DNA of 64,000 nucleotides from Molossus alvarezi. Its lineage: Eukaryota; Chordata; Mammalia; Chiroptera; Molossidae. Shown here piece by piece: positions 1-9,629 of this stretch. Location of the stretch: the NCBI GenBank assembly GCA_037176705.1, contig CM073907.1, forward strand, positions 9,269,001 through 9,333,000, written 5' to 3'. Under the pieces are notes generated by a model. The model saw nothing but the letters and a program-made list of their open reading frames with translations. It had not been told where the DNA came from and did no database searches. The translations under genes and the position numbers were made by a program. How positions within the stretch are numbered: the first letter of the stretch is position 1; every line of letters starts with the position of its first letter.

Positions 1-951
1 AAAGGAATGTGAGAAGAAGTGATGCGTGCTACTTCCTGGCCTTGGCGTTGAGTCATTACCTACCCCCCTTCTGCCTGCCAGCTGGAACTCCGAAGGGGTT
101 GTGATCCAAGTCACAACCTAACAGTGTGCCCTGGAGGGAACCTGAGTCCCTGAATGACTCTGGAAAGGAGAAACGTTCCACCAAACTCAATCGCTCATTC
201 TCCAGCTGAACGACTTCCGGCGTCTACTCTACCTGGGTGTCCATACCTTTTTCCTGAACTGTGTGCCACCCAACTGAAGGTTCATTCAGAGCTATGGATT
301 GAGAAATGACTCCGTTCTCAGCCTGGTTTCAGGCACTGAACACCCAATGCTAAATCAGATACATGCATCATGACTCAGTCCAGTGTAGCCAACCCTTTAC
401 TCTGCAGCCATGCACTTGGTTGAATGGGAACGCCCACGAGGAGGCATCTCCTTCTGCTTGGCGGAGGGGAAGGAGGGATCGGCGTGGCGGTGGTGTTCGG
501 ACCGTGCCCGGGAGCAGAGAAATGGGGCAGCAAAGGAGGGAGAGGGTGTTCTGGGGAGCGCTCAGAAGGGGCTGGAGGGTGAGCAGTAGTGGAGACAGCA
601 GTGGAAAAACGGAGAGGGAGGGACAGCTTTGAGAAACCTTTCCAAGGGACACGGAACAGAGCAAGGCAGCAGCCGAATGGGTTAAAGAAGGGGCCTCGTC
701 TCCTGCTCACTGATGGCTCCCGCTCCGAGTCCTGGGTTGCTGCTGTCAGGTCCGATCTGAAAAACGAATTCACTTTCTCCCTCCCTCTCTCCAGAGTGCA
801 TAGCAGTTTCTCTTTAAATGGTCCTCATGTCACTTCCAGGCTATTCCTCCAAATGTCCTGCACCAGTCACCTACCCAAGAGCCCTCAGGAGCTGCCCCAG
901 GTGTAAGTCCCCACCACCTTCTCTGATACCACGAGCATGTCTGGCTCTACC
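1..951. other. Single-copy sequence, no gene recognised
   Basis: I see no repeat family, RNA gene or convincing exon here. The overlapping short frames on both strands between 360 and 910 have no recognisable domain, and none stands out over its opposite-strand competitors. The sequence is moderately GC-rich and purine-rich around 440-620. Confidence 0.5.
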
Positions 952-973
952 TTCTAGATTCTAGAATCTAGAA
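952..973. repeat. Perfect 22-bp palindrome
   Basis: The sequence reads identically on both strands, centred between 962 and 963, and is built from alternating TCTAGA and TTCTAGAA blocks. The symmetry stops at 951/974. It has no spacer, so it could form a small cruciform or bind a symmetric dimer. It lies about 115 bp before the minisatellite. Function unknown. Confidence 0.85.
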
Positions 974-1089
974 CCTTCTCTTTGCCCTTCTGTAGCTGAA
1001 GACTGACCACAATTGGCTTGGAAGATAAAGGGTATTGAGGCTCAAGACAATGGGAGTAAAAGGGGCAGAGCACAGGAGGTAGACGTTAA

Positions 1090-1735
1090 CCTGGCTGTGC
1101 TGTGGGCTGGGCTGTGGGCTGGGCTGTGGGCTGGGCTGTGACCTGGGCTGTGGCCTGGGCTGTGGGCTGGGCTGTGGCCTGGGCTGTCAGGCTGGGCTGT
1201 GAGGCTGGGCTGTGGGCTGGGCTGTGACCTGGGCTGTGGCCTGGGCTGTGGGCTGGGCTGTGGCCTGGGCTGTGGGCTGGGCTGTGAGGCTGGGCTGTGG
1301 GTTGGGCTGTGGGCTGGCTGTGAGGCTGGGCTGTGGCCTGGGCTGTGGGCTGGACTGTGGCCTGGGCTGTCAGGCTGGGCTGTGAGGCTGGGCTGTGGGC
1401 TGGGCTGTGACCTGGGCTGTGGCCTGGGCTGTGGGCTGGGCTGTGGCCTGGGCTGTGGCCTGGGCTGTGGGCTGGGCTGTGGCCTGGGCTGTGGGCTGGG
1501 CTGTGAGGCTGGGCTGTGGGCTGGGCTGTGGCCTGGGCTGTGGCCTGGGCTGTGGGCTGCGCTGTGGGCTGCGCTGTGGGCTGGGCTGTGGCCTGGGCTG
1601 TGGGCTGGGCTGTGGGTTGGGCTGTGGCCTGGGCTGTGAGGCTGGGCTGTGGGCTGGGCTGTGGCCTGGGCTGTGGGCTGGGTTGTGAGGCTGGGCTGTG
1701 GGCTGGGTTGTGAGCCTGGGCTGTGGCCTGAGCTG
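1090..1735. repeat. GC-rich minisatellite, 12-bp period
   Basis: About 54 tandem copies of a 12-mer of the form GGCTGGGCTGTG, with variant units starting GCCTGGG, ACCTGGG or AGGCTGGG. A larger periodicity is visible: the block at about 1153-1274 recurs almost unchanged at about 1336-1457, an offset of 183 bp, anchored by the rare TGTCAGGCTGGG variant at 1187 and 1370. The plus strand has many stretches with four GGG runs separated by 2-4 bases, so it is G-quadruplex capable. Because 12 is a multiple of 3, long Pro/Gln/His/Ser or Gly/Cys/Leu/Trp/Ala frames are open on both strands. They are repeat artefacts and not genes. Confidence 0.97.
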
Positions 1736-1739
1736 CCCA

Positions 1740-1815
1740 CAAAACCTCTCAGGCCTCATGTTTGTAAAATGAAAAGGTTGCATGAGATCCTCCCCAGGAA
1801 TCCTGACAACCCTCA
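1740..1815 (+). mobile_element. Possible MIR-like SINE fragment
   Basis: The stretch has a 'CCTCA...GTAAAATGAAAAGG' pattern resembling the MIR core ('CCTCA...TGTAAAATGGGG'). It begins right where the minisatellite ends. The match is short and degenerate, so this is tentative. Confidence 0.3.
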
Positions 1816-2528
1816 CAAAACAAACACATTATTCTACAACAATAACAAAATAATTGTTGTTCATGAATTGCATATTACAGCAATGCCTACATTTCAGATA
1901 TGGCCAAATTAGCTTTGTGAAACTACCTATAACTAAATCACAAATGAAATGAGCTAAGAAATGGAAAAGGTATAGAAGCACATGTTTTTTGAGCCTAAGC
2001 CAACACAATAGTTCTCAGATTCAGAGTCAGTTACCAGGAGTCAATGCAGAATAAGAATTAAATTAAGAATAATAATTCTGGTAACCAGAAAGGATATATA
2101 AAATTAATACTAATAATTACAGAGAAATTGCTTAATTATCTGGCTTATCAAGAGAATATAATCAGATGCTATTAAATAGAATTGAACCTTATATTACTTT
2201 ACTCTTATGTGTCAATCAAACTGGAGTTTTTGGAACAAAGAAACCCTGTTGAGTTGATGCTTTTTGCAAGATGATGCTTAGCTAGAATAATTGTCTGCTC
2301 TAATTAATTTAATTTATTCTGTTGTGCCCTGGGTTCAGCGAGCGGCATAAATTGCAAAATATTGGGGGACAGTATACAATGAGGCAAATGTTAGTGAAAC
2401 TGAGACCCTTTCATAAACTTGAAAGCAAACATGCCAATAAGATTTATGGTATAGCTGTTATACAAAATTCTACATGATGGGAAGCATTTTCTCAAATCTT
2501 TTAAAACGTTTTTACCTAATGATTGAAA
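1816..2528. other. AT-rich single-copy sequence
   Basis: No gene or recognisable repeat. The 2020-2180 part is rich in TAATTA-like homeodomain-type words, a weak hint of a noncoding element and nothing more. Confidence 0.4.
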
Positions 2529-2541
2529 ATCTTCTCTAGAG

Positions 2542-2750
2542 CCCGGCCAGTGTGGCTTGGTGGTTGAGCGTCAGCCCATGCACCAAGAGGTCGCCGGTTC
2601 AATTCCCAGTCAGGGCACATGCCCAGGCTGTGGGCCCGATCCCCAGTAGGGGTCATGCAGGAGGCGGCCAATTGATGTTCTCTCTCATCGATGTTTCTAT
2701 CTCTCTCTCCCTCTCCCTTCCCCTCTCTCTCAAATCAATAAAGAAAGAAC
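2542..2750 (+). mobile_element. Ves SINE, 'GTTGAGCGTC' type, full length
   Basis: tRNA-derived head with A box (TGGCTTGGTGG) and B box (GGTTCAATTCC), a conserved CAGGGCACATGCCCAGG segment, a CT-rich body and an AATCAATAAAG end. It is flanked by 13-bp TSDs with one mismatch, at 2529-2541 (ATCTTCTCTAGAG) and 2751-2763. Such elements are RNA polymerase III derived and mobilised by L1. Confidence 0.95.
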
Positions 2751-2811
2751 ATCTTCTGTAGAGAGCATTAAGTATAAGCAGATAGTAAAATAACAATTAT
2801 TCTTGAACTCC

Positions 2812-3000
2812 GTGTGTCTGGCACTCTTTGAAGTGTCTTACACAGATCAACTCAGAGTCATCCCTGCAACTCTAGATGACGGGGTCTAGAACACCCCCAT
2901 TTTTCAGGTGAGGAGACTGAGGCATAAGAAGGCAATCAGTGTAGGCAGTAAGTATCTGAGCCAGGATTGGAAGCTTCCAGAGTCTGGTCTGACTGTTACC
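2812..3000 (-). mobile_element. MIR SINE, reverse orientation
   Basis: Contains the reverse-orientation MIR core: CCCCATTTTTCAGGTGAGGAGACTGAGGC, followed by a diverged 'AGTAAGTATCTGAGCCAGGATTGGAA' section. It is heavily diverged, as expected for an ancient mammalian SINE. Ends are approximate. Confidence 0.8.
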
Positions 3001-3604
3001 TTTGGCATCAATCTTGGTCACTCCTAACTCACTGGTCCATAGGGAATTCACATCCATCCCTCCTAATAGCTGCTAGGAAATCAGGGGTTGAGGGGCATCA
3101 GCATGGACAAAGGTCCCTCTCAGTACAACACCTTCACCTGAGGCTCTTGGAGGACCTCTGTGATGACATGTGCCAGGTAGTAGCATCAACAGCTTCCAAC
3201 AGTCTGGGTCGGGTATATCAGACCTGCAGAGACCAGGCTTCCACCATTTACTTGAGACACAGATTGTTTCCTTTTGGATAAATCAAATATTTAAATTTGC
3301 TCTGCTGGAATTGCCTTTGTAATGCCTGCCAAAGCTCCCTTAGATGGCCATAAACAGCAATATTATCCACCACGGGCCAGATAAGACAGCCTGACATTCC
3401 CCCATCTCCAGTGACTCACTAGGCACCCACGTGTTCAGCTTGTCCTTAGGAAGGAAAGGTAACCTATTCCCTACGTTTCCAGTGACAAGATAATTTATTA
3501 TCCAAATCAGGCACTTTTGAGGAGGAAGGAGGTTGCTATTAATAATGATTCCAAGAAGGAAAAAAAGAAGACAAAAACAATGCTTGCCCCCAAACTGGGA
3601 CATA
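3001..3604. other. Single-copy sequence
   Basis: No gene or repeat recognised. The frames here (for example 2967-3281 plus and 3340-3603 minus) have no known domain and no codon pattern that singles them out. Confidence 0.4.
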
Positions 3605-3790
3605 TTTTTTAAATTGAATCTATTGGGGTGACATTGGTTAATAAAATTATGTAGGTTTCAGGTATGCGGTTCTATAATACGTCATCTTTATATTGTGCGT
3701 TCACCATGACACTCAAGTGTCCTTCCATCACCATTCACCCCCCCCTTTACCCGCTCCTATCTCCCCACACCCCCTGTATGATGCATTATG
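3605..3790 (-). mobile_element. L1 3' UTR end, reverse orientation
   Basis: Reads as the reverse complement of an L1 3' end: TTGAATCTATTGGGGTGACATTGGTTAATAAAATTAT, then 'GTAGGTTTCAGGT...', then a C-rich stretch (G-rich on the element strand). Only the 3' UTR end is present, so it is strongly 5'-truncated. Boundaries are approximate. Confidence 0.75.
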
Positions 3791-4180
3791 TCTTTTTCCA
3801 TTTCTGCACGCCTTAAATTCAGCTTTCTGTCCAGACAGAGACATAGTTATAGCCATGAGTCAACAAAAGACTTCTCAGTGGCAGATAAGATAAAGAATCA
3901 GTGTCCTCACAGGTCACACTGAGCCTTCAGGTGGGTCTGGTATCACATGGCCTTGAGTCATTCTTTCAAGAGAATTCACATTTATTGAGAGGCTACCTGG
4001 AAAAAAAAACTTAAGAATGTGTCTGCTTACCAAGTCTGTTAGTGGTTGAGGACACTTATCTAGATGGTGACAAATCACTGGCATTCTTATCTTCCCATCG
4101 GATTCTCTAGCTTTACTAATTTGGAGACGTTTAGAAATGTTTGATCATGGCTATGCAGAACCAGTAGGCACATTCCACTC
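3791..4180. other. Single-copy sequence
   Basis: Nothing recognisable as a gene, RNA or repeat. Confidence 0.4.
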
Positions 4181-4870
4181 ATTCATTCATTCTCACATTG
4201 ATATATTTTGTACACAAATATTTATTAACGTTGGAGGTCAATGCTTCCTTCTGCTCATGGAAATCATCTAAATTCATTTATTTATACGTCCCATTTGTTT
4301 GCATGTCTATGTGCCAAACAGTATGCTAGGTACTGAGGGATATATTAGTTAAACAAGACATAGTTTCTGTGCCCATGGAATTTGTAAAAAACAGACAAAT
4401 TGCCCAGCTGGTGTGGCTTGGTGAACTGAGCATGTCCCATGGACTAAGAGGTCCCAGTTTGATTCCGGGTCAGGGCACATGCCTGGGCTGCGACCTCGAT
4501 CCCCAGTAGGGGGCGTGCAGGAGGCAGCCAATGGATGTTTCTCTCTCACATTGATGTTTCTCCCCACCCCCCAAAAAATCAATAAAAACATTTTTATAAA
4601 AAACCCAGATAAATTAAGCAATCAAAAATTGAGAATAGAGCAAATTCTAAGTATATGAGATACTGAGCTGAGAAATAACAGGAAAGACATATTTTATTGT
4701 TTATTTATTCTACAAATGTGCATTCTCTGCTGTGCCCCACCCTGGGCACTGAGGTCACTGGTAACAACAAGGACAGGATTTCTGCTTCCTGGGATTTGCA
4801 GTCACCTAGGGAGGGCAAAGTCAATGAGCACAGGGCTGTTTTCCAACTGCAGTACAGACCATCAGAGACA
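4181..4870. mobile_element. L2-family LINE fragment split by a Ves SINE
   Basis: The left part has ATTCATTCATTC, 'ATATTTATTAA' and 'TGTGCCAAACAGTATGCTAGGTACTGAGG'. The right part resumes after the SINE with 'TTATTTATTCTACAAATG', 'CCACCCTGGGCACTGAGG' and 'ACAAGGACAGGATTTCTGC'. These are diverged L2 3'-region words, possibly from two adjacent copies because both parts contain the same type of start. The SINE at 4402-4603 interrupts it. Confidence 0.6.
4402..4603 (+). mobile_element. Ves SINE, older 'ATGGACTAAGAGGTC' type
   Basis: Head CCCAGCTGGTGTGGCTTGG, the CAGGGCACATGCC segment, CCCCAGTAGGGGGCGTGCAGG, and an AATCAATAAA plus A-rich end. The flanks ACAGACAAATT and CCAGATAAATT look like a decayed TSD. 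The CT tract is reduced to a C-run, so this copy is older than most others in the window. Confidence 0.9.
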
Positions 4871-4899
4871 CTAAAGGGTTAATCAACAGTGCACAGTTG

Positions 4900-5393
4900 T
4901 CAGTGCATAGCCCCTGGGCTAGATGCTGCCCACTCACTGTCTGCTTTTGTAAATAAAGTTTTATTGGAACACTCCCATTCATTTATGTTCTGTCTATAGT
5001 TGCTTTAACCATAGGGCTGCAGCGTGAAATGGTTGGGACAGATGCCCTAGCTGGTTTGGCTCAGTGATTAGAGTGTGGGCCCATGGACCAAAGGGTTTGG
5101 GGTTCAATTCCAGTCAAGGGCACGTACTTCAGTTGCAGTTTAGTTCCCAGCCTTGGTTGGGGTCATGTAGGAGGCAACCAATCGATGTGTCTCTCTCACA
5201 TCAATGTTTCGCGTGCGCTCTCTCTCTCTCTCCCTCTCCCTCTCCCTCTCCCTCCCACTCTATCTGAAAAATCAATGGAAAAACATCCTCAGGTGAGGAT
5301 TTTTTTAAAAAAATTGTTGCCACAGAGACCTACGCTGACAAAACTTGAAATGCTCATTGTCTGGCCCTTTGCTGAAAAAGTGTGAGGATGCCC
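4900..5393. mobile_element. hAT-type nonautonomous DNA element split by a SINE
   Basis: The left half contains TTTGTAAATAAAGTTTTATTGGAACAC...CCCATTCATTTATG...TGTCTATAGTTGCTTT, a hallmark of an abundant mammalian hAT-type MER element. The right half, after the SINE, resumes with CACAGAGACC...TGTCTGGCCCTTTGCTGAAAAAG, the other end of the same consensus. I am confident of the element type but not of the exact family name. Confidence 0.7.
5043..5310 (+). mobile_element. Ves SINE, long 'TTAGAG' type
   Basis: Head CCCTAGCTGGTTTGGCTCAG, B-box-like GGTTCAATTCC, TCAAGGGCACGTAC, a CT-rich tract, and the distinctive 3' part 'TATCTGAAAAATCAATGGAAAAACATCCTCAGGTGAGGAT'. It sits inside the hAT-type element with 16-bp TSDs (5027-5042 and 5311-5326, three mismatches). 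Confidence 0.93.
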
Positions 5394-5399
5394 GCTATA

Positions 5400-5925
5400 G
5401 AGAAGAGGAGCTGATGGCAGGGGGGAAAATAGAATCGTCAGGGAATGTTTCTTTGCAGACACGACGTTTCACTAGAGGCCAGAAAGAGAAGGAAGTAGTC
5501 ACGGAATCAATAGACGAAGAGCTGCTCCTGCCAAAGGGAATGGCAGGAGCCGAGGGCCCGCAGTAGCAGCGAGGTCAAGTTGCTGAGTGGAGACTGGGGA
5601 GGTTCAAGTGTGATGCAGAGGAGAGGAGCCTGTGGGAGGGGCCAGGTTGAAGAGCTAGGCAAGTGCCTGGTTCAAGAATTGGCGTTTGTGATGAGAAGAT
5701 TGGGCTACATTCTAAAAGCAGCAAAGAACCCGGGAGGGAGGTATATGAAAGAGTAACGTGATTTGCTTGGGATTTTAAAAGATCCTTCTGGCTGCTCGTC
5801 AGCGATGCGATTGTAGTTAGAAAGGCAGAAACAAGACGCTGGGAACGCAGTAGGAAGCTCTGCCCATTGCCCTGGCAGTGGGCTGGCGGAGGCTTGGCCA
5901 ATATAGTGGCATTGGGATCAGAAAA
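5400..5925. mobile_element. L2-family LINE fragment
   Basis: Contains diverged L2 words in order: a GAGACTGGGGAGG region, 'GGGCTACATTCTAAAAGCAGC', 'GAGTAACGTGATTTGC', 'AAGATCCTTCTGGCTGCT' and 'GCGATGCGATTGTAG'. These follow the L2 3' region as I remember it. The frame on the minus strand here has no independent support. Confidence 0.6.
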
Positions 5926-6669
5926 ACTGGTTCCATGGAAAGCATGTTGGAGCTCAGGGCTTCCACACCAGTAATTTCTCAATCTGCAGGAGGGTAGATC
6001 TAAGGCTGGCAGGAATATTTAGCTTGTATTTTCCTTGCTGATTGAGAGAAATGCCCGGAGCACTCAGAATCTGAGCTCCGGGGCTAGTCAGATTCTGAGC
6101 CTCGCTTCGACTTTGTTGTCCACAGGTGAGTGACATAGTGTGATGATTAACCTTGATCTGGACAATGTCACTGTGATTATCTCAGAGCCTAAAATAGAGA
6201 GATCTGGAGAGGTGTGACTACCCACTGCTGTATACAGTCCTGTCTTATGTGGGGGTCCCCCGAAAGCAGAGTCCGAGATAGGAGCTAGGTAAGAAGACCA
6301 CCCAGGGGGCACACTTGAGATGGTCACTGCTGTGGGTACCAGGGACCAATCTGTCTGTCTAGGGCCCTTTGAGGAGCACTGAAAATGGGTTTCATACTTT
6401 TTCAACTGAGGGCAAAGCATCTCCTGGCCTCCTCCACCCCATTGTGCAAGAGTTTCTTCACGGGCTTGTCTACGCAATACATGCGTGGCCCTAACATGAC
6501 TTTGTCAAGGCCTGGACCCAGAAACCTAGGCAAAGTTAAGTTCCCCGGGGGAGCTAAAGAAAGGGCTTTCAAGCTGTTTGCTCCCCAGTATGTGGGTCTA
6601 AATCATACAGTAAGAAGCACAGTGGTGTCCAGTAACAACCTTTCATGCACTATGAAATACTTCCATTGG
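5926..6669. other. Single-copy sequence
   Basis: Two overlapping short frames (6088-6477 minus, 6385-6720 plus) lie here, but neither has a recognisable domain. No repeat recognised. Confidence 0.4.
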
Positions 6670-7025
6670 ACCTTCATAAAGACCTGTGAGGTCCTAATGG
6701 AATTCTTTAACAAGTCTTAACCTTCCGTTTTGGTCCAGCCGGTGTGGCTCAGTGGTTGAGCGTCAACCCTGCACCAAGAGGTCACCGGTTCGATTCCCGG
6801 TCAGGGCACATGCCCAGGTTGTGGGCCCGATCCCCAGTGGGGGGCGTGCAGGAGGCAGCCAATCGATGTTCTCTCTCATCGATGTTTCTGTCTCTCTCCC
6901 TCTCCCTTCCTCTCTCTCTAAAATCAATAAAGAAAAAAAAAAATTTTTTTTTTAAATCTTCCCATTTTGTAGATGAGCAAACTGAGCCTCAGAGGTGGAA
7001 ATGAGAACCAGGGCAGGGCTAGAAG
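6670..7025 (-). mobile_element. MIR SINE, split by a Ves SINE
   Basis: Left part 'AAGACCTGTGAGGTCCTAATGG' and right part 'CCCATTTTGTAGATGAGCAAACTGAGCCTCAGAGG' are adjacent blocks of the MIR consensus in reverse orientation. The SINE at 6733-6954 separates them. Outer ends are approximate. Confidence 0.75.
6733..6954 (+). mobile_element. Ves SINE, 'GTTGAGCGTC' type
   Basis: Near-consensus head (CCAGCCGGTGTGGCTCAGTGG), intact B box GGTTCGATTCC, CCCAGTGGGGGGCGTGCAGG, CT tract and AATCAATAAAG with a mixed A/T tail. TSDs AACCTTCCGTTTTG (6719-6732) and AATCTTCCCATTTTG (6955-6969) are slightly diverged. Inserted in a MIR. Confidence 0.95.
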
Positions 7026-7894
7026 GCACATCTTCTCTCTCAGCTGGTGTCCTTTGAACTGCCCCTATTACTTCTCCCAAGAACTGAGTAAAAGACCAAG
7101 CACAGAGACACCGGTTCTCACGAGTATGAAGGTGATGTAAGTGGAGGAAGAGTGGCTTTCACCTGAAGGGAGCAGTGTAGAAAGGCCTCTGGCTGAAGCC
7201 ACCTTGTCCGAATGATTCCGTGTTTCGTAACTGCGTCCTAAATCACACACTTCAGGGTTCCATACACTTACGGTAATGCCATCCCTCAACCTGCCCCTTG
7301 CCAACGTGAGTCACCCCAGTTCTTTGCTTGCTGTGCGTGTGATAACATCAGTTCTCATTCTGCGTCAATCCCCAGTTTTATTGCAGCTCACAGAGCCAGA
7401 ATGCAGGCATCCCACCATGTACAAGAAAACGCTAATTACAATTTATTATTTCGGAAAACCCGGATAAGGGCAAATGTGTAACTGAGCTCCCCAGGGCAGA
7501 AGTTGTCACCAATTCTGGCCCCTGCCCCGCATAGGGCGGTGACCTGTCTTGCACGGTTAAATCTATAAGTGGATAAAGTCAAATTGTAATGACCACAGAA
7601 TCACCACCCATGTTCCCACACTTCGTTGAAAAGGACCTTTGGATTTTCTTAACCTTCCTTGGCTGTGACTCACCTGGCAAGGGGCCCACACAGAGGTGGG
7701 CTGGGCTGGGGGTGGGGGTCACCCCTGAGGGCCACAATGATGTGGCCGCCTGGCCATCCCAGGCAAGAAAACAAACTCTTCCCAAAGGATTAAAAACAGC
7801 TTTATTATAAAGGACAGTCTAGATTCCATACTAAATTACACAAAATAAAAGTATGTCGCTATAAAAGGTCATCTCTTGAACTGTCATCAAAAGT
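7026..7894. other. Single-copy sequence
   Basis: No gene or repeat recognised. Two opposed frames around 7580-7810 overlap each other and have no recognisable domain. Confidence 0.4.
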
Positions 7895-7906
7895 GAGGCA
7901 CGAGAG

Positions 7907-8097
7907 CCCTGGCTGGGGTGGCTCAGTTGGTTGGAAGGTCGCCCCATACACCAAAAGGTGGCAGATTTGATTCCCAGTGAGAACACATACCCAGGTTACA
8001 GGTGTCCCTGGTCGGAGCATGTGCGGGAGGCAACCGATCAATGTTTCTCTCTCATATCTCTCTCTCTCAAATCAATTTTAAAAAATAAACAAATGAG
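7907..8097 (+). mobile_element. Ves SINE, 'CATACACCAAAAGG' type, outer copy of a nest
   Basis: Head CCCTGGCTGGGGTGGCTCAG, the marker CATACACCAAAAGGT, GGAGGCAACCGATCAATG, a short CT tract and AAATCAATTTTAAAAAAT. Its left TSD is GAGGCACGAGAG at 7895-7906. The matching right TSD, GAGGCATGAGAG, is found only at 8364-8375, beyond a second SINE, so the second copy landed in this copy's A-rich tail. Confidence 0.92.
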
Positions 8098-8351
8098 CCC
8101 TCGCCGGTTTGGCTCAGCGGTTAGAGCATCGGCCTGCGGCCCTGAGAGACCCAGGTTCGGTTCCCGCTAAGGGCATGTACCTCGGTTGCGGTTTTTCCCC
8201 GGCCCTGGTTGTTCGTGCGGGAGGCAGCCACTCGATGCGTCCCTTTCACGTCGATGTTTCTCTCTCTCTCTCCCCCCCTCCCACTCTACCTGAACAACAA
8301 CAACAACAAAAAAATGGAAAAATGTCCTTGGGTGAGGTTAAAAAAATAAAT
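8098..8351 (+). mobile_element. Ves SINE, long 'TTAGAGCATCGGCCTGCGG' type, inner copy
   Basis: Head CCCTCGCCGGTTTGGCTCAGCGG, B box GGTTCGGTTCC, GCTAAGGGCATGTACCTCGG, CCACTCGATGCGTCCC, CT tract, and 'AAATGGAAAAATGTCCTTGGGTGAGG'. TSDs of 15 bp with one mismatch (8083-8097 and 8352-8366) are made from the tail of the older SINE. Several CpGs survive in the head, so it is fairly young. Confidence 0.94.
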
Positions 8352-8539
8352 AAATAAACAAACGAGGCATGAGAGACCCCACTCTGGATTCCCATTCCCT
8401 GTCTGAAATCAGCTGCGTCGACAGTTATTACAAACGTCACCTAGACACGAATACATAAGATCCTCATTTAAAACACTCTGATTGGTGATACCAGCCTGCC
8501 CTGCAGGAAAAGAGCATAGTATAGAGATTGTCAACTCTA

Positions 8540-8650
8540 CTGCTTGCAAGCGCTTGAGCCCAGATGTTCTTCGGTGTTGAATGGGGATGCAGAAGAAGTG
8601 AGTGAAGGGGGGCATGCACACAGTAGGTGCTCAATAAATACCAATGTATT
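8540..8650 (+). mobile_element. MIR SINE 3' portion
   Basis: 'TTGAATGGGGATGCAGAAG' followed by 'ACACAGTAGGTGCTCAATAAATACC' matches the 3' end of MIR. It is diverged and the left end is uncertain. Confidence 0.6.
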
Positions 8651-9629
8651 GTTAATAATGGCCATGGAATTATAATGAAAAAACCAAACTAGCCCATCCA
8701 GTGACGCACAAAATTTCCCCAAATGGACATTCTGGGACCCAGACGATGCTGTGACAACTGGGAGCTTCCTGAACAAATACTTTCCCCTGCGAGCGCATAT
8801 AAATCAGTTTTCTCTCTCCTCCCAGCACACCTTCTAATTATCTCTGCCGTTTACAGCATCCAGCCCCTCTGCTACCAAATTCTCCATTATTCTGACAGCC
8901 AACAAACTAGACCTATTAGAACTCAGCACAACTTTTGCCTAAGGCAGGAACTTTGTGAGACCACAAATCGTCTTGGTATTAAAAGTCGGTGCATAAGACC
9001 TGCCCTCAGCCTTCACGCTAAATTGCTAGTTTGAAGACATTCATTGCAGTATATTGTATTTCCACTATATTTCGCTTTAATAGACTTCGTGCTGAAGTGT
9101 ATAAGAAGAGTTTTAAAGCCCGAGGTAGCACATAGCCAACTTTTTTTCCCCCCTCTTTTATATTTCTCCATCTTTTGTTTGTCATCTTATATTGTTTTTG
9201 TTGCTTCGCATCCATAAAACAACCTAGCAATCACAGAACGAATCCCCAGCAGTTAGGTAGAGGTACATATTGATTTCGCTATTAAAAGTTGAAACAATCA
9301 AGCTAAAGAATCTGCAGTGTATTTTTGCTGCTACTTGCATGAGACTTTAATTTTAAAACGAATGGAAAACACCCCCTCTGAATGCAACAGCGTGTTCATC
9401 CACCTTGGTTCATTTCTTTCCTTCTGCATTGCCTGCCTACAACTCTGTAGTTAGAGGGAGAGGTGGAAGAAAGTATTCACCCAGCATCTTCATTTCAAAA
9501 TGCCAATGTGCTTTATGGCCGTGATTCTTGATCCCAGGTCAATAGATGGGCTGAGATGCCAACTCACCTTGGTCTATCTAGGCCCCATTGGTCATTCCAT
9601 TGCTCATGTCCATGATGCCATGACAGCAG
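8651..9629. other. AT-rich single-copy sequence
   Basis: No gene or repeat recognised. The block at about 8930-9110 has mixed, low-repeat composition and could be a conserved noncoding segment, but nothing in the sequence alone proves it. Confidence 0.35.

Noticed and set aside
1042..1816. Pro/Gln/His-rich and Gly/Cys/Trp-rich frames of up to 232 codons
   Set aside because: They are produced by a 12-bp tandem repeat that keeps many frames open on both strands at once. No domain, splice or start context supports coding.
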